Assembly (NCBI GenBank): GCA_023055505.1
Contig: JALIRH010000075.1
Location: 496,001-560,000, forward strand
Length of the DNA stretch: 64,000 bases
Direction of reading: 5' to 3'
Origin: Callipepla californica brunnescens
Taxonomy: Eukaryota; Chordata; Aves; Galliformes; Odontophoridae
The notes under the pieces are model-generated. The model did no database searches, was not told the origin of the DNA, and saw only the letters and a program-made list of their open reading frames with translations. This document shows, piece by piece, positions 36,660 to 49,571 of the stretch (its first letter is position 1; every line of letters starts with the position of its first letter). The translations under genes were made by a program, and so were the position numbers.

Positions 36660-37245
36660 ATGCACGAACCGCTGTTAACCGCGGATTCCGATTCAATCGC
36701 ATCAATCGCCTTTACTTCTGAGATTGCCGGTAAGGAAGACGCGAGTCAGAAGACTGCCTTACACTCTATAGCGGCTTCTTATTCAGCCGTCTACTGTCCT
36801 ATATAACGATTCGCGGTTAACGCATGTAAGGGACTCAGTTTCAGGAGCTGTACGAGAACGTATGCTGAACCCCAATGTTAGTGAGACGAAAAATTTAAAT
36901 CCCACTTTGCTCTGCAACTGAATACAAAGTATGTCTGCATCGGTCATTCACCTGCATCACGATTTCAAACTTTTCTCTGAGAAGTGTTCTTGTCCATTTG
37001 AGATCCTCTATGTTACACAGTCACTCCTTGTTTCCTTACTCTACACAGTGATCGTTTTGATTCCTCACAGAAACATGTGCTGTTCAGTGCTAAGGAAACA
37101 GTGTAGATACTTAAAGTACTTAGACCTGTTTCCTCTAACAAATGCATGTGTCATTTCAACACTTACTATTGTTTCCCAGTAAGCCTTTTCATTGGAGCTT
37201 CTATAATGCAGATTATAAGAAGGTGCACATACCGGCACATGCTCT
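36660..37245 (+). repeat. Class A monomer (representative of 23)
   Basis: Class A is defined by TTATTCAGCCGTCTACTG (or CCTCTACTG) followed by ATATAACGATTCGCGG and GTTAACGCATG. I assign anchors 253, 3193, 4364, 6712, 10233, 11992, 17275, 18448, 20796, 22561, 27260, 31960, 36660, 38422, 44878, 48986, 50745, 51332, 53091, 53678, 57200, 60722 and 61309. Length is usually 585-588 bp. The CGCGGTTAAC in this class is the reverse complement of GTTAACCGCG just after the anchor, giving a long-range inverted repeat inside the monomer. The monomer at 57200 carries CCTCTGCTG, a B-like change. Confidence 0.85.
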
Positions 37246-39006
37246 ATGCACGAACCGCTGTTAACCGCGGATTCCGATTCAATCGCATCAATCGCCTTTA
37301 CTTCTGAGATTGCCGGTAAGGAAGACGCGAGTCAGAAGACTGCCTTACACTCTATAGCGGCTTCACTATTCAGCCCTCTGCTGTCCTATATAACAAATCG
37401 CGAATAACGCATGTAAGGAACTCAGTTTCAGGAGATGTACGAGAATGTATGCTGAACCCCAATGTTAGTGAGATGAAAAATTTAAATCCCACTTTGCTCT
37501 GCAACTGAATACAAATTATGTCTGCATCGGTCATTCACCTGCAAGCACGATTTCAAACTTTTCTCTGAGAAGTGTTCTTATCCATTTGAGATCCTTTATG
37601 TAACACAGTCACTCCTCGTTTCCTTTCCATACAGAGTGATCTTTATGATTCTTCACAGAACCATGTGCTGTTCAGTGCTAAGGAAACAGTGTAGATGCTT
37701 AAAGTAATTAGAGATGTTTCCTCTACCAAATGCATCTGAATTTCCACCTCTTACAATTCTTTCCCAAGAAACTTTTTATTGGAGCTTCCTCCATGCAAAT
37801 TATAAGAAGGTGCACATACCGGCACAAGCACTATGCACGAACCGCTGTTAACCGCGGATTCCGATTCAATCGCATCAATCGCCTTTACTTCTGAGTTTGC
37901 CGCTAAGGAAGAAGCGAGTCAGAAGACTGCCGATCACTGTATAGCGGCTTCTCTATTCACCCGGCTGTCTTTCTATATTAAGGAATCGCGAAAAACACGT
38001 GAAAAATGAGTCTGTTTCAGGAACTGTATGAGAATGTATACTGGACATCAGTGTTAGTGAGAGGGAAATTTTAAATCCCACTACTTTTCTGCTACTGAAT
38101 GCAAAGTATGTCTGCATCAGTCATTCACCTGCAAGCACGATTTCAAACTTTTCTCTGACAACTGTTGTTATACATTTTAGATCCTCATTGTAACACAGTC
38201 ACTCCTCGTTTCCTTACTCTACACAGTGATCCTTTTGATTCTCCACAGAAACATATGCTGTCTAGTGCCAAGGAAACAGTGTAGATGCTTAAAGTACTTA
38301 TAGATGTTTCCTCTACCAAATGCATCTGTATTTCCTCCTATTACAATTGTTTCCCAAAATCTTTTCATTTGAACCTGTAGAATGCAAATTATACGAACGT
38401 GCACATACCGGCACAAGCACTATGCACGAATCGCTGTTAACCGCGGATTCCGATTCAATCGCATCAATCGCCTTTACTTCTGAGATTGCCGGTAAGGAAG
38501 ACGCGAGTCAGAAGACTGCCTTACACTCTATAGCGGCTTCTTATTCAGCCGTCTACTGTCCTATATAACGATTCGCGGTTAACGCATGTAAGGGACTCAG
38601 TTTCAGGAGCTGTACGAGAACGTATGCTGAACCCCAATGTTAGTGAGACGAAAAATTTAAATCCCACTTTGCTCTGCAACTGAATACAAAGTATGTCTGC
38701 ATCGGTCATTCACCTACATCACGATTTCAAACTTTTCTCTGAGAAGTGTTCTTATCCATTTGAGATCAATTATGTTACACAGTCACTCCTCGTTTCCTTA
38801 CTCTACACAGTGATCGTTTTGATTCCTCACAGAAACATGTGCTGTTCAGTGCTAAGGAAACAGTGTAGATGCTATAATTACTTATAGCTCTTTCCTCTAC
38901 CAAATGCATGTGTCATTTCACCACATACAATTTTTGCCAGTCAACCTTTTCATTGGAACTTCAATAATGCAAATTGTAAGAAGGTGCACATACCAGCACA
39001 AGCTCT
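36660..39006. repeat. 8-monomer HOR, copy 4, truncated (A B C, then A)
   Basis: Anchors 36660 (A), 37246 (B) and 37833 (C) follow the HOR order, but the fourth monomer at 38422 is A, not A'. Its downstream part changes to the D-associated sequence GATGCTATAATTACTTATAG near 38869. This is the boundary where the 8-mer domain gives way to the D-led domain. Confidence 0.85.
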
Positions 39007-42000
39007 ATGCACGAACCGCTGTTAACCGCGGATTCCGATTCAATCGCATCAATCGCCTTGACTTCTGATTTTGCCGCTAAGGAAGAAGCGAGTCAGAAGA
39101 CTGCCGAGCACTATATATCGGCTTCACTACTTTTCCGGCAATCATTCTATCTTAACGAATCGCTACTTACAAGTGAAAGTGACTCAGTTTCAGGAGCTGT
39201 ATGAGAATATATACTGGACTCCAGTGTTAGTGAGAGGGAAATTTTAAATTCCAATTTACTCTGCGAATGAATGCAAAGTATGTCTGCATCGGTCATTCAC
39301 CTGCAAGCACGATTTCAAACTTTTCTCTGACCACTGTTCTTATCCATTTTAGTTCCTCTATGTAACACAGTCACTCCTCGTTTCCTTACTCTACCCAGTG
39401 ATCCTTTTGATTCTCCACAGAACCATATGCTGTCTAGTGCTAAGGAAACAGTGTAGATGCTTAAAGTACTTATAGATGTTTCCTCTACCAAATGCATCTG
39501 TATTTCCTCCTCTTACAATTGTTTCCCAATAATCTTTTCATTTGAACCTGTAGAATGCAAATTATAAGAAGGTGCACATAACGGCACAAGCACTATGCAC
39601 GAACCGCCGTTAACCGCGGATTCCGATTCAATCGCATCAATCGCCTTTACTTCTGAGATTGCCGGTAAGGAAGGCGCAAGTCAGAAGACTGCCGATCATT
39701 GTTTTCGGCTTCTCTATTCAGGCGGCTGTCTTGCTATATTTCGAATCGCGACTTTCACGTGAAAGTGACTCAGTTTCAGGAGCTGTATGAGAATGTATAC
39801 TGTACCCCAGTGTTAACGAGAGGGAAATTTTAAATTCCAATATACTCTGTGAATGAATGCAAAGTAATTCTGCATCGGTCATTCACCTGCAAGCACGATT
39901 TCAAACTTTTCTCTGAGAAGTGTTCTTATCCATTTGAGATCCTTTATGTAACACAGTCACTCCTCGTTTCCTTTCCATACAGAGTGATCTTTATGATTCT
40001 TCACAGAACCATGTGCTGTTCAGTGCGAAGGAAACAGTGTAGATGCTTAAAGTAATTAGAGATGTTTCCTCTATCAAATGCATCTGAATTTCCACCTCTT
40101 ACAATTCTTTCCCAAGAAACTTTTTTTGGGAGCTTCCTCCATGCAAATTATAAGAAGGTGCACATACTGGCACAAGCACTATGCACGAACCGCCGTTAAC
40201 CGCGGATTCCGATTCAATCGCATCAATCGCCTTTACTTCTGAGTTTGCCGCTAAGGAAGAAGCGAGTCAGAAGACTGCCGATCACTGTATAGCTGCTTCT
40301 CTATTCACCCGGCTGTCTTTCTACATTAAGGAATCGCGAAAAACACGTGAAAATGAGTCTGTTTCAGGAGCTGTATGAGAATGTATACTGGACATCAGTG
40401 TTAGTGAGAGGGAAATTTTAAATCCCACTACTTTTCTGCTACTGAATGCAAAGTATGTCTGCATCAGTCATTCACCTGCAAGCACGATTTCAAACTTTTC
40501 TCTGACAACTGTTGTTATACATTTTAGATCCTCATTGTAACACAGTCACTCCTCGTTTCCTTACTCTACACAGTGATCCTTTTGATTCTCCACAGAACCA
40601 TATGCTGTCTAGTGCTAAGGAAACAGTGTAGATGCTTAAAGTACTTATAGATGTTTCCTCTACCAAATGAATCTGAATTTCCACCTCTTACAATTCTTTC
40701 CCAGTAAGCCTTTTCATTGGAGCTTCTATAATGCAGATTATAAGAAGGTGCACATACCGGCACAAGCACTATGCACGAACCGCTGTTAACTGCGGATTCC
40801 GATTCAATCGCATCAATCGCCTTTACTTCTGAGATTGCCGCTAAGGAAGACGCGAGTCAGAAGACTGCCTTACACTCTATAGCGGCTTCTTATTCAGCCG
40901 TCTACTGTCCTATATAAAGATCGCGGTTAGCGCGTGTAAGGGACTCAGTTTCAGGAGATGTACGAGAATGTATGCTGAACCCCAAAGTTTTTGAGACGAA
41001 AAATTTAAATCCCACTTTGCTCTGCAACTGAATGCAAAGCATGTCTGCATCGGTCATTCACCTGCAAGCACGATTTCAAACTTTTCTCTGAGAAGTGTTC
41101 TTATCCATTTTAGATCCATTATGTAACACAGTCACTCCTCAATTCCTTACTCTACAAAGTGATCGTTTTGTTTCTCCACAGAACCATAAGCTGTTTAGTG
41201 CTAAGGAAACAGTGTAGATGCTTAAAGTACTTATAGATGTTTCCTCTACCAAATGCATCTGAATTTAAACCTCTTACAATTCTTTCCCAATAAACTTTTT
41301 ATTGGAGCTTCCTTCATGCAATTTATAAGAAGGTGCACATACCGGCACAAGCACTATGCACGAACCGCTGTTAACCGCGGATTCCGACTCAATCGAATCA
41401 ATTGCCTTTACTTCTGAGATTGCCGCTAAGGAAGACTCGAGACAGAGGACGGCCTTACACTCTATAGCGGCTTCTTATTCAGCCGTCTACTGTCCTATAT
41501 AACGATTCGCGGTTAACGCATGTAAGGGACTCAGTTTCAGGAGCTGTACGAGAACGTATGCTGAACCCCAATGTTAGTGAGATGAAAAATTTAAATCCCA
41601 CTTTGCTCTGCAACTGAATACAAAGTATGTCTGCATCGGTCATTCACCTGCAAGCACGATTTCAAACTTTTCTCTGAGAAGTGTTCTTATCCATTTGAGA
41701 TCCTCTATGTTACACAGTCACTCCTCGTTTCCTTACTCTACACAGTGATCGTTTTGATTCCTCACAGAACCATATGCTGTTTAGTGCCAAGGAAACAGTG
41801 TAGATGCTTAAAGTAATTAGAGATGTTTCCTCTACCAAATGCATCTGAATTTCCACCTCTTACAATTCTTTCCCAGTAAGCCTTTTCATTGGAGCTTCTA
41901 TAATGCAGATTATAAGAAGGTGCACATACCGGCACATGCTCTATGCACGAACCGCTGTTAACCGCGGATTCCGATTCAATCGAATCAATTGCCTTTACTT

Positions 42001-45000
42001 CTGAGATTGCCGCTAAGGAAGACTCGAGACAGAGGAAGGCCTTACACTCTATAGCGGCTTCTTATTCAGCCGTCTACTGTCCTATATAACGATTCGCGGT
42101 TAACGCATGTAAGGGACTCAGTTTCAGGAGCTGTACGAGAACGTATGCTGAACCCCAATGTTAGTGAGATGAAAAATTTAAATCCCACTTTGCTCTGCAA
42201 CTGAATACAAAGTATGTCTGCATCGGTCATTCACCTGCAAGCACGATTTCAAACTTTTCTCTGAGAAGTGTTCTTATCCATTTTAGTTCCTCTATGTTAC
42301 ACAGTCACTCCTCGTTTCCTTACTCTACACAGTGATCGTTTTGATTCCTCACAGAACCATATGCTGTTTAGTGCCAAGGAAACAGTGTAGATGCTTAAAG
42401 TAATTAGAGATGTTTCCTCTACCAAATGCATCTGAATTTCCACCTCTTACAATTCTTTCCCAGTAAGCCTTTTCATTGGAGCTTCTATAATGCAGATTAT
42501 AAGAAGGTGCACATACCGGCACATGCTCTATGCACGAACCGCTGTTAACCGCGGATTCCGATTCAATCGAATCAATTGCCTTTACTTCTGAGATTGCCGC
42601 TAAGGAAGACTCGAGACAGAGGACTGCCTTACACTCTATAGCGGCTTCTTATTCAGCCCTCTACTGTCCTATATAACGATTCGCGGTTAACGCATGTAAG
42701 GGACTCAGTTTCAGGAGCTGTACGAGAACGTATGCTGAACCCACATGTTAGTGAGATGAAAAATTTAAATCCCACTTTGCTCTGCAACTGAATACAAAGT
42801 ATGTCTGCATCGGTCATTCACCTGCAAGCACGATTTCAAACTTTTCTCTGAGAAGTGTTCTTATCCATTTGAGATCCTCTATGTTACACAGTCACTCCTC
42901 GTTTCCTTACTCTACACAGTGATCGTTTTGATTCCTCACAGAACCATATGCTGTTTAGTGCCAAGGAAACAGTGTAGATGCTTAAACTACTTATAGATGT
43001 TTCCTCTACCAAATGCATCTGAATTTCCACATCTTACAATTCTTTCCCAATAAACTTTTTATAGGAGCTTCCTTCATGCAAATTATTAGAAGGTGCACAT
43101 ACCGGCACAAGCACTATGCACGAACCGCTGTTAACCGCGGATTCCGATTCAATCGCATCAATCGCCTTTACTTCTGAGATTGCCGGTAAGGAAGACGCGA
43201 GTCAGAAGACTGCCGATCATTGTTTTCGGCTTCTCTATTCACCCGGCTGTCTTTCTATATTAAGGAATCGCGACTTTCACGTGAAAGTGACTCAGTTTCA
43301 GGAGCTGTATTAGAATGTATACTGTACCCCAGTGTTAGCGAGAGGGAAATTTTAAATCCATCTTAACTCTGCTACTGAATGCAAAGTAATTCTGCATCGG
43401 TCATTCAACTGCAAGCACGATTTCAAACTTTTCTCTGACAAGTGTTGTTATCCATTTTAGATCCTCATTGTAACACATCACTCCTCGTTTCCCTACCATA
43501 CACAGTGATCGTTTTGATTCCTCACAGAACCATGTGCTGTTTAGTGCTAAGGAAACAGTGTAGATACTTAAAGTACTTAGACCTGTTTCCTCTAACAAAT
43601 GCATGTGTCATTTCAACACTTACTATTGTTTCCCAGTAAGCCTTTTCATTGGAGCTTTTATAATGCAGATTATAAGAAGGTGCACATACCGGCACAAGCA
43701 CTATGCACGAACCGCTGTTAATCGCGGATTCCGATTCAATCGCATCAATCGCCTTTACTTCTGAGATTGCCGGTAAGGAAGACGCGAGTCAGAAGACTGC
43801 CTTACACTCTATAGCGGCTTCACTATTCAGCCCTCTGCTGTCCTATATAACAAATCGCGAATAACGCATGTAAGGAACTCAGTTTCAGGAGCTGTACGAG
43901 AATGTATGCTGAACCCCAAAGTTTTTGAGACGAAAAATTTAAATCCCACTTTGCTCTGCAACTGAATACAAAGTATGTCTGCATCGGTCATTCACCTGCA
44001 AGCACGATTTCAAACTTTTCTCTGAGAAGTGTTCTTATCCATTTGAGATCCTTTATGTAACACAGTCACTCCTCGTTTCCTTTCCATACAGAGTGATCTT
44101 TATGATTCTTCACAGAACCATGTGCTGTTCAGTGCTAAGGAAACAGTGTAGATGCTTAAAGTAATTAGAGATGTTTCCTCTATCAAATGCATCTGAATTT
44201 CCACCTCTTACAATTCTTTCCCAAGAAACTTTTTATTGGAGCTTCCTCCATGCAAATAATAAGAAGGTGCACATACCGGCACAAGCACTATGCACGAACC
44301 GCTGTTAACCGCGGATTCCAATTCAATCGCATCAATCGCCTTTACTTCTGATTTTGCCGCTAAGGAAGAAGCGAGTCAGAAGACTGCCGATCACTGTATA
44401 GCGGCTTCTCTATTCACCCGGCTGTCTTTCTATATTAAGGAATCGCGAAAAACACGTGAAAATGAGTCTGTTTCAGGAGCTGTATGAGAATGTATACTGG
44501 ACATCAGTGTTAGTGAGAGGGAAATTTTAAATCCCACTACTTTTCTGCTACTGAATGCAAAGTATGTCTGCATCAGTCATTCACCTGCAAGCACGATTTC
44601 AAACTTTTCTCTGACAACTGTTGTTATACAATTTAGATCCTCATTGTAACACAGTCAACCCTCGTTTCCTTACTCTACCCAGTGATCCTTTTGATTCTCC
44701 ACAGAAACATATGCTGTCTAGTGCCAAGGAAACAGTGTAGATGCTTAAAGTACTTATAGATGTTTCCTCTACCAAATGCATCTGTATTTCCTCCTATTAC
44801 AATTGTTTCCCAAAATCTTTTCATTTGAACCTGTAGAATGCAAATTATACGAACGTGCACATACCGGCACAAGCACTATGCACGAACCGCTGTTAACCGC
44901 GGATTCCGATTCAATCGCATCAATCGCCTTTACTTCTGAGATTTCCGCTAAGGAAGACGCGAGTCAGAAGACTGCCTTACACTCTATAGCGGCTTCTTAT

Positions 45001-45462
45001 TCAGCCGTCTACTGTCCTATATAACGATTCGCGGTTAACGCATGTAAGGGACTCAGTTTCAGGAGCTGTACGAGAACGTATGCTGAACCCCAATGTTAGT
45101 GAGACGAAAAATTTAAATCCCACTTTGCTCTGCAACTGAATACAAAGTATGTCTGCATCGGTCATTCACCTGCATCACGATTTCAAACTTTTCTCTGAGA
45201 AGTGTTCTTATCCATTTGAGATCCTCTATGTTACACAGTCACTCCTCGTTTCCTTACTCTACACAGTGATCGTTTTGATTCCTCACAGAAACATGTGCTG
45301 TTCAGTGCTAAGGAAACAGTGTAGATGCTATAATTACTTATAGCTCTTTCCTCTACCAAATGCATGTGTCATTTCACCACATACAATTTTTGCCAGTCAA
45401 CCTTTTCATTGGAACTTCAATAATGCAAATTGTAAGAAGGTGCACATACCGGCACAAGCTCT
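39007..45462. repeat. D-led block 3: D E C A' F F F E B C A (11 monomers, 6,456 bp)
   Basis: Anchors are 39007, 39595, 40181, 40771, 41356, 41943, 42530, 43116, 43703, 44290 and 44878. The first four monomers align with 45463-47430 at an offset of 6,456 bp. The last three (B C A) instead match 35485-37245 of the neighbouring 8-monomer HOR, so this block combines both HOR families. It holds the only F triplet in the window. Confidence 0.85.
43116..43702 (+). repeat. Chimeric monomer, A-type upstream flank joined to E body
   Basis: The sequence just before this anchor (TTTTTATAGGAGCTTCC and AAATTATTAGAAGG) is the flank that precedes the A monomers at 10233 and 48986. The body beyond the core is class E with the perfect palindrome at 43273-43288. 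Where the related block at 45463 has A followed by E, here the two are fused. That is the expected product of losing one monomer length by unequal exchange. Confidence 0.7.
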
Positions 45463-47226
45463 ATGCACGAACCGCTGTTAACCGCGGATTCCGATTCAAT
45501 CGCATCAATCGCCTTGACTTCTGATTTTGCCGCTAAGGAAGAAGCGAGTCAGAAGACTGCCGAGCACTATATATCGGCTTCACTACTTTTCCGGCAATCA
45601 TTCTATCTTAACGAATCGCTACTTACAAGTGAAAGTGACTCAGTTTCAGGAGCTGTATGAGAATATATACTGGACTCCAGTGTTAGTGAGAGGGAAATTT
45701 TAAATTCCAATTTACTCTGCGAATGAATGCAAAGTATGTCTGCATCGGTCATTCACCTGCAAGCACGATTTCAAACTTTTCTCTGACCACTGTTCTTATC
45801 CATTTTAGTTCCTCATTGTAACACAGTCACTCCTCGTTTCCTTACTCTACCCAGTGATCGTTTTGATTCTCCACAGAACCATATGCTGTCTAGTGCTAAG
45901 GAAACAGTGTAGATGCTTAAAGTACTTATAGATGTTTCCTCTACCAAATGCATCTGTATTTCCTCCTCTTACAATTGTTTCCCAATAATCTTTTCATTTG
46001 AACCTGTAGAATGCAAATTATAAGAAGGTGCACATAACGGCACAAGCACTATGCACGAACCGCCGTTAACCGCGGATTCCGATTCAATCGCATCAATCGC
46101 CTTTACTTCTGAGATTGCCGGTAAGGAAGACGCAAGTCAGAAGACTGCCGATCATTGTTTTCGGCTTCTCTATTCACCCGGCTGTCTTGCTATATTTCGA
46201 ATCGCGACTTTCACGTGAAAGTGACTCAGTTTCAGGAGCTGTATGAGAATGTATACTGTACCCCAGTGTTAACGAGAGGGAAATTTTAAATTCCAATATA
46301 CTCTGTGAATGAATGCAAAGTAATTCTGCATCGGTCATTCACCTGCAAGCACGATTTCAAACTTTTCTCTGAGAAGTGTTCTTATCCATTTGAGATCCTT
46401 TATGTAACACAGTCACTCCTCGTTTCCTTTCCATACAGAGTGATCTTTATGATTCTTCACAGAACCATGTGCTGTTCAGTGCTAAGGAAACAGTGTAGAT
46501 GCTTAAAGTAATTAGAGATGTTTCCTCTATCAAATGCATCTGAATTTCCACCTCTTACAATTCTTTCCCAAGAAACTTTTTTTGGGAGCTTCCTCCATGC
46601 AAATTATAAGAAGGTGCACATACCGGCACAAGCACTATGCACGAACCGCCGTTAACCGCGGATTCCGATTCAATCGCATCAATCGCCTTTACTTCTGAGT
46701 TTGCCGCTAAGGAAGAAGCGAGTCAGAAGACTGCCGATCACTGTATAGCTGCTTCTCTATTCACCCGGCTGTCTTTCTATATTAAGGAATCGCGAAAAAC
46801 ACGTGAAAATGAGTCTGTTTCAGGAGCTGTATGAGAATGTATACTGGACATCAGTGTTAGTGAGAGGGAAATTTTAAATCCCACTACTTTTCTGCTACTG
46901 AATGCAAAGTATGTCTGCATCAGTCATTCACCTGCAAGCACGATTTCAAACTTTTCTCTGACAACTGTTGTTATACATTTTAGATCCTCATTGTAACACA
47001 GTCACTCCTCGTTTCCTTACTCTACCCAGTGATCCTTTTGATTCTCCACAGAACCATATGCTGTCTAGTGCTAAGGAAACAGTGTAGATGCTTAAAGTAC
47101 TTATAGATGTTTCCTCTACCAAATGAATCTGAATTTCCACCTCTTACAATTCTTTCCCAGTAAGCCTTTTCATTGGAGCTTCTATAATGCAGATTATAAG
47201 AAGGTGCACATACCGGCACAAGCACT

Positions 47227-47812
47227 ATGCACGAACCGCTGTTAACTGCGGATTCCGATTCAATCGCATCAATCGCCTTTACTTCTGAGATTGCCGCTAA
47301 GGAAGACGCGAGTCAGAAGACTGCCTTACACTCTATAGCGGCTTCTTATTCAGCCGTCTACTGTCCTATATAAAGATCGCGGTTAGCTCATGTAAGGGAC
47401 TCAGTTTCAGGAGATGTACGAGAATGTATGCTGAACCCCAATGTTAGTGAGATGAAAAATTTAAATCCCACTTTGCTCTGCAACGGAATACAAAGTATGT
47501 CTGCATCGGTCATTCACCTGCAAGCACGATTTCAAACTTTTCTCTGAGAAGTGTTCTTATCCATTTGAGATCCTCTATGTTACACAGTCACTCCTCGTTT
47601 CCTTACTCTACACAGTGATCGTTTTGATTCCTCACAGAACCATATGCTGTTTAGTGCCAAGGAAACAGTGTAGATGCTTAAAGTAATTAGAGATGTTTCC
47701 TCTACCAAATGCATCTGAATTTCCACCTCTTACAATTCTTTCCCAGTAAGCCTTTTCATTGGAGCTTCTATAATGCAGATTATAAGAAGGTGCACATACC
47801 GGCACATGCTCT
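47227..47812 (+). repeat. Chimeric monomer A'/F
   Basis: The first part is A' with the GTTAACTGCGG tag and AAGATCGCGGTTAG. From about 47440 it reads CAATGTTAGTGAGATG and CCTCTATGTTACAC, as in the 3' part of F monomers, instead of AAAGTTTTTGAGACG and CCTCAATTCC seen in the A' at 40771. One F 5' half and one A' 3' half are missing relative to block 3, consistent with deletion of one monomer length. Confidence 0.72.
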
Positions 47813-48399
47813 ATGCACGAACCGCTGTTAACCGCGGATTCCGATTCAATCGAATCAATTGCCTTTACTTCTGAGATTGCCGCTAAGGAAGACTCGAGAC
47901 AGAGGACTGCCTTACACTCTATAGCGGCTTCTTATTCAGCCCTCTACTGTCCTATATAACGATTCGCGGTTAACGCATGTAAGGGACTCAGTTTCAGGAG
48001 CTGTACGAGAACGTATGCTGAACCCACATGTTAGTGAGATGAAAAATTTAAATCCCACTTTGCTCTGCAACTGAATACAAAGTATGTCTGCATCGGTCAT
48101 TCACCTGCAAGCACGATTTCAAACTTTTCTCTGAGAAGTGTTCTTATCCATTTGAGATCCTCTATGTTACACAGTCACTCCTCGTTTCCTTACTCTACAC
48201 AGTGATCGTTTTGATTCCTCACAGAACCATATGCTGTTTAGTGCCAAGGAAACAGTGTAGATGCTTAAAGTAATTAGAGTTGTTTCCTCTACCAAATGCA
48301 TCTGAATTTCCACCTCTTACAATTCTTTCCCAGTAAGCCTTTTCATTGGAGCTTCTATAATGCAGATTATAAGAAGGTGCACATACCGGCACATGCTCT

Positions 48400-48985
48400 A
48401 TGCACGAACCGCTGTTAACCGCGGATTCCGATTCAATCGAATCAATTGCCTTTACTTCTGAGATTGCCGCTAAGGAAGACTCGAGACAGAGGACGGCCTT
48501 ACACTCTATAGCGGCTTCTTATTCAGCCCTCTACTGTCCTAAATAACGATTCGCGGTTAACGCATGTAAGGGACTCAGTTTCAGGAGCTGTACGAGAACG
48601 TATGCTGAACCCACATGTTAGTGAGATGAAAAATTTAAATCCCACTTTGCTCTGCAACTGAATACAAAGTATGTCTGCATCGGTCATTCACCTGCAAGCA
48701 CGATTTCAAACTTTTCTCTGAGAAGTGTTCTTATCCATTTGAGATCCTCTATGTTACACAGTCACTCCTCGTTTCCTTACTCTACACAGTGATCGTTTTG
48801 ATTCCTCACAGAACCATATGCTGTTTAGTGCCAAGGAAACAGTGTAGATGCTTAAACTACTTATAGATGTTTCCTCTACCAAATGCATCTGAATTTCCAC
48901 ATCTTACAATTCTTTCCCAATAAACTTTTTATAGGAGCTTCCTTCATGCAAATTATTAGAAGGTGCACATACCGGCACAAGCACT
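48400..48985 (+). repeat. Class F monomer (representative of 10)
   Basis: Class F is A-like in its middle part but has CAATCGAATCAATTGCC in the core and GACTCGAGACAGAGGACGG (or close variants) where other classes have GACGCGAGTCAGAAGACTG. Assigned anchors are 9060, 9647, 16102, 16689, 41356, 41943, 42530, 47813, 48400 and 59548. F monomers usually occur in runs: pairs at 9060, 16102 and 47813 and a triplet at 41356. This indicates local single-monomer duplication. They occur only inside D-led blocks. Confidence 0.87.
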
Positions 48986-49571
48986 ATGCACGAACCGCTG
49001 TTAACCGCGGATTCCGATTCAATCGCATCAATCGCCTTTACTTCTGAGATTGCCGCTAAGGAAGACGCGAGTCAGAAGACTGCCTTACACTCTATAGCGG
49101 CTTCTTATTCAGCCGTCTACTGTCCTATATAACGATTCGCGGTTTACGCATGTAAGGGACTCAGTTTCAGGAGCTGTACGAGAACGTATGCTGAACCCCA
49201 ATGTTAGTGAGACGTAAAATTTAAATCCCACTTTGCTCTGCAACTGAATACAAAGTATGTCTGCATCGGTCATTCACCTGCAAGCACGATTTCAAACTTT
49301 TCTCTGACCACTGTTCTTATCCATTTTAGTTCCTCTATGTAACACAGTCACTCCTCGTTTCCTTTCCGTACAGAGTGATCTTTATGATTCTTCACAGAAC
49401 CATGTGCTGTTCAGTGCTAAGGAAACAGTGTAGATGCTTAAAGTACTTATAGATGTTTCCTCTACCAAATGCATCTGTATTTCCTCCTCTTACAATTGTT
49501 TCCCAATAATCTTTTCATTTGAACCTGTAGAATGCAAATTATAAGAAGGTGCACATACCGGCACAAGCACT

